Below are positions 37,801 to 49,800 of a stretch of DNA of 64,000 nucleotides, piece after piece (position 1 is the first letter of the stretch; every line of letters begins with the position of its first letter). The DNA is taken from contig OZ038423.1 of assembly GCA_964036155.1 (NCBI GenBank), positions 16,073,249-16,137,248 on the forward strand. Direction: 5' to 3'. This DNA is from Diploscapter coronatus. Lineage: Eukaryota; Nematoda; Chromadorea; Rhabditida; Rhabditidae. Under the pieces are notes generated by a model. That model made no database searches. It was given only the letters and a program-made list of their open reading frames with translations, and had not been told where the DNA came from. The position numbers were made by a program, and so were the translations under genes.

Positions 37801-38516
37801 GTCACTTCCCATCAGTTCTGTGATTCTGTGCAGATACATCAAATCAATAAGCGAATTGAGACCGAGAGTGTTTGAATAATGCATAAAGGGCATTTGTTGT
37901 GGTCAGCACAGAGATGCACTATTCATATATTTTTAATCTGCCTCCATTACACATATTTCTTCCAGAACGCAATTGCAGCTACTCTATGATTTTATGCACG
38001 CGTCATTGATTGAATTTGTAAAGTGCAATGTAAGCATTCAAGAAACATTCCTTTTTTCTGCTAACCAGCATTGGAATGAATTTATGATTTATTCCAAAAT
38101 TGAGCAAATGCAAAAATTAGCGTACATCAGAAGATTAACTAATTTTATTATAATTTCTTCCATATTATCATTGCTTTGTCATCAAACATGAAATCTACTC
38201 GTAGGGTTCTCAAGTAGATGTGGCGATTTGATTTGGTGACAAAATTTATTGGCAAAAGATCAACTTCAAAGTTTGGAAACTGCACCTTCAATGAATTCAT
38301 TATTGGGAATTTAAAAATTTCAAATTTGCATTCTGAATGACTATATTGCTCTCTTTATTCTCGTATACTGCACAACATTTTTGTTTCTTCATGGCGACAA
38401 TTGGCACTATTTTCTTTTCGATGCAAATATCGCCGATATTTTCAGAGAAATGCATTTACACACATCTTCGAATTATTGGTTATTCTCCGTAAAGTCATAA
38501 TTTTAGCACTGGGGAA
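34825..38516. other. Gene-poor stretch upstream of the ENT gene
   Basis: 3.7 kb rich in pyrimidine runs (36600-37100). The open frames here are low-complexity (Phe/Ser/Leu) and show no conserved motif. A weak exon candidate (ttccag acceptor at about 37964 in phase with the orphan exon) was not convincing. Confidence 0.5.
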
Positions 38517-41500
38517 ATGAACTCGAATAAGTCGGACACAACTCCACTCACGAGTTTGGATGCTTCGGGCAGATGTAAAGATTTTTCAAATAATTAATTA
38601 GCAATAACTCATTCGTTGCTAGAAGGATCACTAATATTTGCTATTTCAGCGAACGAATCGAAAGACGCCGAGGATTTGGCACCGAGTTTCGCCGATGAAG
38701 CGCTCACTTCGCCTAGTCAGGAAGACAATGTCGAGGTGAGCAAGGACATTTTATGATTTTATCAGAATACTAACTGGTAATTTTATTAGATAATAGCAGT
38801 TTTGTTTGAAATGGTTGAACCACTTAGAATTTTGCAATTTCAGGACTCTCATTGCGCCGTCTATTTGATCGTTCTTCTGCACGGACTAGGCACTCTTCTC
38901 CCTTGGAACTGTTTCCTGACCATTGCAGTTGATGTAATTGAAAATAAGTGAAATGGGACACATCTTGACTGCAATTTAGTACTACACAAATTATAAGATG
39001 ATGGAATCTGTGGAGGATCCTGTGACCCACGAAACCAAGCTCGTCCCGTCCAAATATGCCCCCGATTTCATCACCTACATGGGAATCGCTGCGCAGCTGC
39101 CCAATCTCCTTCTCAATTTCGTCAACATTTTCATCCAGACAAAGTAAGATTTTTTTACTGCTCATTAGATGGAATAGCGAGAAATACTCTTAGACCATGC
39201 ATAATTTTGAAGTGAAGTACGAAACCTTTTTTCACGAAAGAATAATGCTAAAAATGACATCTTCATTAGTACTGTCAGAATTCGTCTATTGTGCAACTTC
39301 TGTAAAAATGGGCTTACAATCGAACCTTTTAAAGGCTTCCGCAATGCGAACTTTCCACTAAAACTGCACAATAGTCAGATATCGACCGTGCTTCTAAAAT
39401 GTTACATTCAACAATACTAGAATGGCCCTGATTAGTGAGGATTTTATTTAGGTATTTTAAATTCTGATAAAAATTGAGTTGAATTTTTCTAAATTTCCAA
39501 TTTACAGAGGCGACATCACAAGGAGAATCTCGTTCTCGCTGATTATCATCGCTGCTGTGGTCGCCTTCACGATGGCTTTCATCAACATCGACACTTCTAC
39601 TTGTAAGGATTGCGTAATCATCTCAGATTCACAATCAGTTATGAAACTCGATTCCGACCCCTTTCCATATCCTGCGTTTTTGGACGTTCTTAGTCTCAAT
39701 TATAATTCCGAGAAGTTCCGTTCCTTCTCATCTGATTTATACTTATCTTTTTTATATTGATCTAATTATTCACCAATAGGGGTGTTCGGCTTCTTCGTCC
39801 TCACACTCGTCAGCATCGCCGTTCTGAATGCAGCCAACGGTATTTATCAGAACAGGTGAATAAATTATAAACCATGCAAAACGAGTGAATGATTTGAAGC
39901 ATCTTCGGCATGGTCTCCGATTTCCCGTTCCGCTATGTCAATGCAGTCATCATCGGCAACAATCTGTGCGGAACTCTCGTCGCTCTCCTCTCTATGGCCT
40001 GCGTTGCACGTTAGTATCTTAATTTTTATCGGACCATCAAATAAGTTCTTGAAACTTGAAATTAGTATTATCTAGGTTCAAGGCTATTTTCATGATCTAT
40101 GACTAAAATAACGGGCAAACATTTATGCTAATTTTTAAATTTCAAATACCTGTTTGATGATCTAATAATTAGAAAAAATCGGCAAAATTCCAAGTTATTG
40201 CCACGAAAATGATGTAACTTCTTGCATTATAAATGATCCCTTTGAAACAAGAATATCATGAGTTGTAATTTTCAGTGACAAATAATATTCATCAGCAGGC
40301 CTATGCATATTTTGGAATCTCGCTGTTCACTCTCGTTATCTGCTTCTTCTCCTTCTTCGTTCTGCGCAAGAGGGTATAACATTTTAATGCCTAAAAATTA
40401 CCTGAAATTTATATTCTGATCTTTCCTATCGTTAACACAAGTTAAAATAATTATTTTAATCATCATATCATTTATATCTTCTAAAGTTCTCACGGTAATA
40501 TCGAATGTAAATCACGTTTCAGCGTTACTTCATTCATTATGTGCAGAAAGGCAACCGACAGAGGGAACTCGAAATGGAGAATCGTGGAAAAGTGACCTCC
40601 AAGGACTACTTCGAGGCTTTCAGACAGGTTTCTTGAATTGGTCATTCGTAACGATGTCTAACTATTTCCAAATTAGGCTTATCCCATGCTGATCAACGTG
40701 TTCCTCGTCTTCTTTGTCACTCTGACCATTTTCCCCAAACTCATGTTGGGAGTCCAATCGACCAGCGATGTTTTCGGTACGTTAATTAACATTCAATAAT
40801 CTTGCAATTTTTTTTAATGAAAATCATTTTTTCTTCTCACGAAATGTCTAATTTTTTGACATTGTTCATTTTCGAAGATCGACAAATTGTGACATTTAAA
40901 GAGGCTAAAATTTATTCGTAAAAATTAACGCTTTTTTGCGCTTAACTTGACGACGTTTAAATGGTTCAAGGAACGGTTTCTTGTGCGTAAAATTGAAAAC
41001 TACTCGAAATGTTTAGAAAATATCGGTCTATAGCAATATCATATCTGTTATGAACTCTAAAATTTGCAACTTATATTTAGGCCTCGCAAACATTATGTAT
41101 GCAGATTTAAAAGAAAAAAAAGGCAAAAATGTGTGTTCACGCTTTGAGTTTGTTTTACCTACTTTGCTATAGGTAAAAAAATGCGTTCGAGAATATTTTG
41201 AATAGCTCAAACGTTTAAGTTACACCACTATCTGTTCATAGATATGGTCCTTACTCCAAAAGAATAGCTATGAAGCATGTGTTTTCGGGGGCTACTTATA
41301 TTCTCTAAAATCTCAGGCAAGTGGTGGATTAGTCTGTCTATATTCCTGCTTTTCAACTTGTTCGCCTTCATCGGCAGTATGTTGGCTGGATTCGTTCAAT
41401 TCGTGAGTTCTTCTTTCAAATCCATCATTTTCATTTTCTATCTTCAGCCTGGCCCCGAATATCTGTGGCTGTGCACGTGGCCTCGTCTGCTCTTCATTCC

Positions 41501-42780
41501 TTTCGTCATTTTCTGCAATTATATCCCTGCAACGAGGTTAGTTTGTATTGGGTTGAACAGAAGTTTCTTTCCTAATTTCGGGTTTATTATAATGACCATG
41601 CTCTTGAAAGTATTATGAGATGGAACATAACGTGTTTGAAGGATGACATTTGAATTAGGCAGGGCTAATCATATGATTTAACTTAAGCCGCCTAAATGTT
41701 CCAAAATTTATGCCGAATGAGAAAAAGCGTAGCAGAAACTTCTTTACCAACCCAATAATTGGTTTTCATCAAGATGTTTGTTATGCAATTTTTGCACCTC
41801 ACTTACAAACATCATTAGATCTTCGCACAAATTATGAAATTGATATATCAGGACTCTGCCAGTGCTCATTTCGAACGACTGGGTTTACATGGGAGGAATG
41901 GTTCTGATGTCCGTGTCCAGTGGCTATTTCAGCTCTTTGGCTATGATGTACACTCCGAGGTAGACTTGAGGGAAATTTTGTATTGTTGGAATTTTGTCGT
42001 TTAGAATTGTGCATCCTTCGAAGCAGCGAATTGCGGGAATGATGGCTGGATTCTTTCTCATTCTCGGTAATTTTTTAAAAGAATTATATTTTTTGCTATT
42101 TTGTATCTTGATTGGAGATGTGAAAAAGTAAGTCTTGATACTTATCGACTTTCGTTTATTAGTAAAACTTTTGGCGAAGATATTTATCGTGTTCGCCGCT
42201 AGAATTCGGCCCTGGAAAGATCGCGCTCCAATGAGAAATGTATGTTATCGCATATGTTCCTCAAATCTTGTCCTTCTGAAAACGATCCATTGCTAAATAC
42301 TAGTGATCCTTCCTTTTCTCTCATCTTTCCACAGGGAAAGAAAGGAAGAGCCACTAGCATTTAGCACTAAAGCATGCCTCTAGGAGGATAAGATTGGGGG
42401 AGCGTATGCGATAACACCCATTTCTTATTAGAACGCGATCTTTCCAGGACCGAACTCTACCTGGAAGCACGATATGATAAAATTCGCATGTCTAAATTCT
42501 AGGCTAACGAATGTACCATAATCAGGAACGAGTGAGAATTTCGTTCCCGTCCCGAGTTTGTTTTCGGTAATTCGTCGAGGCTACTTTCATGCCTGCTTCC
42601 GAAACTTTAGAGCCCTTATCTGTTTCCAAAAAGCCAAAAACCCATATTCGCTCATCCCTTATCATAGTTCTATCTTGTATCCAATAATTTATCCAAATTG
42701 CAGGCATCGTTCTTGGCCTGGCGTTCCCGATGGTGGTCCAGTGGTTCGTCGAGCACATCGGTGGTTCTTCCAAGCCTTAG
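38517..42780 (+). CDS. ent: Equilibrative nucleoside transporter (SLC29/ENT family), 15 exons, 467 aa
   Basis: Exons: 38517-38574, 38650-38735, 38844-38933, 38980-39143, 39508-39602, 39780-39855, 39900-40009, 40276-40373, 40523-40627, 40677-40776, 41317-41402, 41448-41536, 41852-41959, 42005-42066, 42704-42780; all GT-AG and in phase to TAG. ENTs move nucleosides or nucleobases across membranes with 11 TM helices. Seen here: a Ser/Thr/acidic cytosolic N-terminus (1-50), TM1 with HGLGTLLPWNCF (61-72), MGIAAQLPNLLLN, NAANGIYQNSIFGMVSDFP, a long charged loop with RQRELEMENRGK between the two halves, FFVTLTIFP, then a divergent TM8 motif, SSGYFSSLAMMYTPR and a hydrophobic C-terminal helix. The usual FNxxDxxGR of TM8 reads FNLFAFIGS (340-348), so the conserved Asp and Arg are missing. 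The acceptor of exon 7 (ttgaag) is unusual. Length is normal for the family. A MITE lies in the last intron; AATAAA-type signals follow near 42927. Confidence 0.94.
42202..42457. mobile_element. 256 bp hairpin MITE with TA duplication, in the last ENT intron
   Basis: Ends GAATTCGGCCCTGGAAAGAT / ATCTTTCCAGGACCGAACTC form an inverted repeat that runs on imperfectly for about 80 bp and then through the centre. TA on both sides (42200-42201, 42458-42459) suggests a Tc1/mariner-type target site. No ORF. Confidence 0.65.
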
Positions 42781-43558
42781 ATTTTTGTGCATCCATCTTC
42801 TCGAAGCTAAAAGCGATCTTACCAAACAAGCCGCTAAAATCTTCCAACTGCGACTTTAACTAATATCTTAAATACTAAAAATAGTAATCCCTAGAATATT
42901 TTTCTAAAAATTTATTCATTATTTTCTAAATAAAATAATTATTAGGGTTTTGCATATTAACCGGAAAAATAGGAAAATATTTGAGGCAATATTATGAAAT
43001 TCTTATAGATAACTTCTCCGCTCACATTTTGCCTATCTCAACTTATCTGCTAAATCATTGACGATATCCTTGCAAATACCATCTACTCAGTTTTTGTTTC
43101 AAGTGAATCCTCATCTCTGAAACTGCTCATTATCGCTTTATTCTTTCAACAGGTCTGACTGTTTCGTTATTTTCGCATTGTTTCTTTCTTCTTTGTAATA
43201 TTTTATTTTTCAGACGTGTTTGTTGTGCCTTATTTTAAATGACATATCGGTTTCTGTATTATGCTTATGAATACCAAATCCTATAAAAGTTTTGAAGAAA
43301 AAACTAGTTTAATACTTTTATTAACACAAGATTAGGATAAGGTTATATATGTCTTGTACAAGGTAGTTTTGTTCTGAATTGGGTTAAAGTTAAGACCTTG
43401 AATTTCAGAAAACGGACAGACGAATTTTCAATGTGTGAAAACTTAGAAAGGATAAAATCATAAAATAAAATTGAATTGAGCCACCTTTTCGCCCAGATAT
43501 GATCTCATTACAGGGAAATAAATAGGAAAATGAATTCTGATGAAATTCGATAAGTCCT
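42781..43558. other. Convergent 3' flanks of ENT and Gly-rich gene 1
   Basis: AT-rich, no exon. It contains polyadenylation-like AATAAA sequences near 42927 and, on the minus strand, at several points between 43260 and 43530. Confidence 0.5.
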
Positions 43559-44602
43559 TCACCAATCTCTCGAACCGCCATTCCAATGACCCCATCGCCC
43601 GAACCGACCTCTCCAATATCGGCGATAGGGATAATGATAAGGGTAATGGTGGTCTAAAATTTAGCGAAAAAATAAGTCCACCCTACGAAAGAGCTCTTAC
43701 CATGACCGTATGAGCCGAATCTCGATGGTCCGAAATTTTCACCATAGTTAGGATCAAAGTTCCCACCATTTGGGGCAAAGTCAGGATTGTTGGGTCCACC
43801 AAAATTGGGATTGTTGCTGGGTCCATTAAAAGTAGATCCGCCAAAGTTTTGACCATTATTGCCGGGTCCGGAAAAAATAGGTCCATTAAAGTGTTGATTG
43901 GGCTGATTAGATCCGAAGTTGGATGCTGGACTTGATTCGAAGTTCGAGCTAGTGTCGGGGTTGAAGTTCGTACTGAAGCCACCGTTATTTTGCTGGTCAA
44001 ATCCACCATTATTTTGATTGAATCCGCCATTTGGAGTATTGAATCCATTATTGGTTGGCTGGTTGAAATCAGGGCTAGGTCCTGATCCGAAATTTTGATT
44101 CAGCCCTTGTTTCGATCCGAAATTCGGGCTTGATTCTTGCGAAGACCCAAAGCTGTGATTTGGTAAAGCAGATCCAGAACTTGGTTGCGAGCTAGCTTCA
44201 GGACCATAAGCTAGGTTAGGTCCTGGCCCGTAATTCGAATTTGTGTTGTCAACTTGAAGCCCCGATCCAGTGACTGCGCCCACAAAAGATTTGAGCAGAC
44301 CGCCTAGAGGGTCGTTTGTGCCTGTTCCTTGAAGAGAGGCATCTTGGTTGTTGCCGCTTCCAAGAAGACTGGAGAGTATATCTAAAAAGACCAACTCATG
44401 TTCAGTTATTTCTAATAGATATTATATTTCGATTATAGCATTTTATTGCAGCCATTGTAGTTTTAATTTATGAAGCCCAGATTGCTTTTAAGCTTGAAGT
44501 AATTTGAAATTGATTTTTTAAAGAAGCCAGCCTACCCCTTCTTGATCTGGACACAGATCCTAAACATGAAGCTGCAAGACACAAGAAGGTGAGGAATCGC
44601 AT
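43559..44602 (-). CDS. Gly/Asn/Phe-rich secreted protein with aromatic-basic C-terminus (3 exons, 280 aa)
   Basis: Exons: 44602-44536, 44381-43701, 43653-43559; both introns are phase 1 and the frame closes at TGA. A signal peptide (MRFLTFLCLAASCLGSVS) is followed by RSRRG, a possible propeptide cleavage site. A long low-complexity region follows, with many NFG, GPN, FGG and NPDF words (for example NNPNFGGPNNPDF), and then a Tyr/His/Arg/Trp tail (HHYPYHYPYRRYWRGRFGRW). There is no cysteine beyond the signal peptide. Such Gly-rich secreted proteins in nematodes are often cuticle, eggshell or antimicrobial-type products, but function here is not known. It is related in design to the gene at 45256-46060: same strand, similar signal peptide, phase 1 introns and tail. 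Confidence 0.75.
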
Positions 44603-45255
44603 CCTAAATATCGAAGTTGTATTGTAATGTTTTACTAAAATAAATTATGGCGAGGAATAGGTAAAATTTTCAATAAATCTCAAGAGCCAAGAACAAATCT
44701 TGACAGAGAAAATCAATGCAAAGGTGTGTATATGCGCGACTGTTGATGCTGTTTGCATACCCTTCTGTATGTTAAATATCTCTCATCACCTTATTCCCAT
44801 GAATATGTGGAACAACCCAATCCCTGTTATGAATATGTCTCTCATCTTCTTATCTATCTACACGCTGTTTAATCGCTTTTTTGTGGAGGTCAGGTCATTT
44901 TCGGCATCGCAAAGCAGAAGAAGGATCCTACCTTTATGCTATCAGTTTAGATGAATTTTCGACAAAATTGAATAAAGGCAACTTATTTTTGCCGAGTTTT
45001 CAATTGAAAAACGACGTGAAAACAGATCCATCGTGCAATTTATAAATAGAACTTCTTCTGGAAGTGGGCACTACTCCCACATCAGCATCAATCACCAAGA
45101 AGGAAAACATGATCAGAGCATTTATTCGTACATTTACAGAAAGTTCAGCGAGTAACAAGAGAAACTTGATTTCATTTCAATAAATAAGAAAGAGAGTAGG
45201 TGGCTCCGAAATTGCGACAAATGATCATGATTTTGCCAGTCAGATGAATTCGGCA
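44603..45255. other. Spacer between the two Gly-rich genes
   Basis: 650 bp; AT-rich, no exon. The TATAAA-like tttataaa at 45040-45047 lies too far from the 44602 start to be assigned. Confidence 0.45.
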
Positions 45256-46060
45256 TCAATATCCGTAGCGTCGAGAGCCCCACCTGAAATTTCAGGTAAT
45301 TAAAGGGTTTTTTGTGTGATTTTACCAGTGATGATGGCGATGCCATGGGTAATATCCTCCTCTCCATCCTGAAAGAACAATAAGCATTCACTTTAAAATA
45401 GAACCTTCACACCTCCATATCTTCCAAAGCCGCTCCCATATGGATTCCCAAATCGTCCTGGACCACCTCCAAAACCTGTAAATAATGGTTGATTTTCGAT
45501 TTTATGTTAACTTTAGCATTTTATGATATCGTAAAATTTTAAAAAATAAATAAATCTAGGAGATAAATTTAATTCCGACCTGGTCCGCCTCCGAAGTTGG
45601 GTCCCGGTGCTCCAAAACCAGGCCCGCCTAAATAACATGAACTTTAGCAAGTTTCAGAAAATTCATTTTCACATTTTGAACTTCATGCGTTTGAAATGTA
45701 TATTGTGACTTAAAGATTGCTAATACGAGAATTCAAAACGGTTATTCTTCAAAAATCACCTCCATATCCTGGTCCACGTCCAAACCCAGGGCCAGATCCT
45801 GCACTCGCAAACGATCCGACTCCAGGGCCAAAATCTCCTCCAGAACTGAATCCGCCCGCCTGAGCCACGCTGGGTCCCCCAAATCCTCCCAGTGGATTAT
45901 TGTTGCCATCCGTGATTACCAGAGAACTTTGCGAGGCAAGTCCTGAATTTAGGCATGCCAATTTTTTAGGGTATAATTTTTTTGAATTACCTCTTCTGGC
46001 TCTGCTGAATACAGCAGCCCAACCCAGAGATGCAAGACACAGAACAAGTAAGAGACGCAT
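45256..46060 (-). CDS. Gly-rich secreted protein with His/Trp/Arg C-terminus (6 exons, 144 aa)
   Basis: Exons: 46060-45991, 45942-45760, 45627-45580, 45475-45413, 45368-45326, 45283-45256; all GT-AG, phases 1,1,1,1,2, closing at TGA. A signal peptide (MRLLLVLCLASLGWAAVFS) is followed by RARRG, a likely cleavage site, then GGFGGPS, GSGPGFGRGPGYGG, FGAPGPNFGGGPG and FGGGPGRFGNPYG repeats. The tail is WRGGYYPWHRHHHWWGSRRYGY-like (given in two parts: WRGGYYPWHRHHH, WWGSRRYGY). The first intron is only 48 bp and could be read through in frame. The tail could bind metal or membranes; that is inference. Neighbour and probable distant paralogue of 43559-44602. Confidence 0.78.
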
Positions 46061-46562
46061 CTAAAATTATAACATTCTTGAGAAAAAACCGAAATGATGC
46101 TTGATCTGAAGAATAAATAAACCGGAATGGATGTGCATGTTTATGCAAGGAAATGAATCACAGAAATAGCAGCGCACTATTCCTGTCCGTCTCGGTCTCT
46201 TTGTCTGTATCAGTTCTCAGGCAATCCGTCATTTTATCGGTGTATCTGCTGGATGAGAGGCCAGGTCACCACAAGCACTGCAGGTAAAGAGGATTGGGCG
46301 AGAATGCAATGCTGCATTTGCGATAGACGATCTATGGGCGCTCCTGAACTTTGATCTATTAGATTTGATCATAGTGAGTTGCAAAGTTAATTCAATTAAT
46401 ATCTTTGGATATCTGCGAATTATATGAGCTTCACCGATGATCGAATAGTCGAATCAAACTAATTTAGAATTTAAATTTGAATGAAATCGGGCCCCGATCT
46501 CTTTACAAAATTTTCATTCTATTCTCAATTTTGGTAATTCAGGTTGTTTTGAGTTGATCTAA

Positions 46563-46897
46563 CTAGGAAACTGCACAGATCTGAACTCCTAGAACTTGAT
46601 ATAGCCCTCCAAATAGGGGTTTTTCGGTTTCGCTAATCACCTTTATTAAGTCGAATAGAAACCTGAAAGCCCAAAATAGGCGAAAATCACCGATTATTTA
46701 CTTGCTTTACAAATTTGCATACATTTCTGAAACGAGTATTTGCTCATTTCTTGCGCAAAGTGCGAATGAAAACAACTATTAACTGGTTCTAGGTCCTATT
46801 TAACGGATTTTTACCTTAACATAGTATCTATTCCGTCGAAAATTCCTATTTGGTAAGTTTTGCCAATATTTGAGTTCCTACCTGTGGACTTCTCTTA
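46563..46897. mobile_element. Hairpin MITE, PIF/Harbinger (Tourist)-like, copy 3
   Basis: A 335 bp element; left end CTAGGAAACTGCACAG, right end CTGTGGACTTCTCTTA, flanked by TAA on both sides (46560-46562 and 46898-46900). It shares internal words with copies 1 and 2 (cttgatatagccctccaaat against cttgataaaactttccaaat), and is the most diverged of the three. Confidence 0.7.
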
Positions 46898-49800
46898 TAA
46901 TTTTCATACTGTGTTTAAAAAATGAACTATTTTAGTCTCTTGCTATTATCCATTTTATTCGACTGCAAAATTTATATCAAATTTGGTAAAATCAGTAGTT
47001 TTTCACGATTCACTATGATACATTTTGTATTATTTTGGGCAATAACTTTGTAAACTTTATAATACTTGATGTTTACCACATCTCCTAACAGTTCTTGTCG
47101 TAAATCACTGATTTTTTATTACATTGGCATGGTGCACTTTTAACAACCGACAATGTCATTTCGGACAGGAAAACTGTAATGCAACCCCCTTGCCGCACTA
47201 CGATTTCCCTGTGGGAATTCGCCGGTTCAACACAAGTTTCTCACGATCTCCCAAACCCATTACTGCAAGTCATATCCTTCGAAATGAAATAACCATCATC
47301 ATTCTTTAATTTACCGATAGCCATACTGCCAGAGATAGGCAATCGAAAGATGATACACAAATTTGACTTGCATAATTAGATGTTAGCATCAGATTCGATG
47401 AAATCTCACAAGGGAGCATTTTCAGGGTCCCGTCGAACTTCGTGGTAAAAGTAGGTGAATCTGAAGGAACGAAGAGTTCTGAGTGGGTTGATGTAATTTT
47501 ATCAGCAGAAACGAATAGTCACCGAATTGGTTGATTTTTATAATCGATTTCTCTGGTTGGAAATGCATGTATGATCATTTCTGCAATACAGTTTATTTTA
47601 AAATATTAAAACTCAGCTGCCTGTTGTAGCTATTCATTTTTATTAAAAATTACATGGAGACACACAAAATTTTGCTCTTTCAGATATCGTGAAATCTCTG
47701 ATTGAAGCTCATGGGTTTCTATTTTCAGAGGTCGAATTTCCGAAAGAATCGAAAATTTCAAACCGTCCTAACTTTTGATCTGATGATCGTAGAAATTTAG
47801 AATCAAAAGTAAATATGCTCCGTATAGTTTAAAGAATGCATCGAGATATTTTACAAGATAATTTGGGATGGGTATTAGTGGTTCTAGCACTTTAGGGGGT
47901 GGGCTTCAATTAGAGGCTTTACGGTACATTTACCTTTTCACGATATTCCACAAGACCCTGAAAGTCTCCCTTTTCAACACTACACGACATTTTCTATGCT
48001 CAAGTCCGCGTGGCATTAATTTTGTATCAACTTATTGTTTTTTGACAATAATAGTTGTTTCAAAATTTAAGAATGGTCCGCGATTAGCTATAAGTATTTT
48101 GAGTTCAATAATAACAAAGTAATGTCTAAATATTTATCTATTACTTACAGAATGTCTGTCTTCGTCAAAACTACATACAGTTGTCACCTCAAATATGCAT
48201 ATGCAATTTGTGTCATGCTTGACTTGTCTTGTTCCTATTTTGAATTGCATTATTCTCAATCTTCATTCTACTATTTTCGTCATTATTCCGTAAGAATGGA
48301 AAGAGAGGCGTTTTTCCTTTTCATAGTAAAAAGTGATGATGCAAGTTGAAACAGAGAAAGACAAGAAAGTGAGGGTTTGACCCGGCCTGTTTAGGCTTAG
48401 CTGCCAAGCTGCGATGAAATCGGCCTATGGCAGGGCGAAAACGAGGAAAAAATACCGCTAAACGGCTGTCTGCTTAACTGTCGAACAACACGAAACTCGT
48501 TCAGATTGGACGATGAAAAAGTAGATCAATTTGCTTGATGAAGAATGAGGCATTACCATTTGAGGAATTGATTGGATCAATGATAGACTGAATGCATAAG
48601 AAATTGATACGATTATAGATCGAACATAATTGGTACATGTGAGAATCCAGTGATCAATATCCATCTAAAATGATATCATGAAAATTGCTCATTTTATGAG
48701 AGTCTGACATTTTTCTTTAATAATATTTTTAAATTCTGAAATAGAGCATAGAATTAAGTGTTCTATAAATCTATGCATGTGTGGATATGGTTTTGACTCT
48801 CTCCATTAGGAGAATTTCTGGCGTGATTTGCTTCTAAAGTTTAGAGAGCGTCTGTAAGTGAGAGTGAAAAGAAGCGAGAAAAATTAGAGCCAGAGTTGGA
48901 TGAAAACAGAGTATGCAGAATCAAACTATACCGATAATTGAACAATGGCATGAAAGTTAATGAACCAAATGAACTGGGACACCGCATAGAATAAGAATTA
49001 CTTAACCGCGAGATTGTCTCACTATTTTTAGACTTCTTTGCTGCATTGTTACTGATACAGTAAGTATGAAACTTCGATACAGTTAAGTTTATAAACGAGG
49101 CTTAGATGAAGCCGAAATGTAAATCCTATTTATTAAAACTAGTTTGCAATATTTCAGGAAGATAGAAATTGCATGAACAAGTAAACGTTTCAATATTTTA
49201 AATCTTATTGTTTGGTAAGAACCCAGTTTTTTCGGGGAATTTTCTTCCGATTTTCCTTTAAAATTAGATTAATTTCGATTTCCTATCTTAAATTTAAATC
49301 ACATCAACATGTGCACGATTAAATTATAGGAAAAGATCATTGTATTTTCAATCTTAAATGCAATTTATTTATTTTTGACAATATCTAAAATAATTATATC
49401 ATTTTATATCAAAATCAAAGTCCCTGTGATTATTATATCAAATTAGTTATTCATCTTTTCACCGTGAAGGAGTACCTTTTTCTTGTTGATTGCAAATTTT
49501 ACACACCAAAGCCGAGACTCTTCCTCTGAGGTCGGCATTTTCTATGTTTTCGTTGACTGACTGACTGATAAGAATGTGATATAGCGATAAAAAGGGGAAT
49601 TATACGAAAACCGAGACGAGATACTCAGATACTACGACTGAAACAGAAACAGGAGTAGAAACAGACATAACAACAACGGAGATGATGATTGTAATCACTG
49701 ATAGGTGACTGATGGTTCTGCTAAAGGGGTATAGTAGACGGGTTTGCATATCATTAAAAACTGCAGGAGAATAAGCTAAAGCTGAGAGTGGGAAGAAAAG

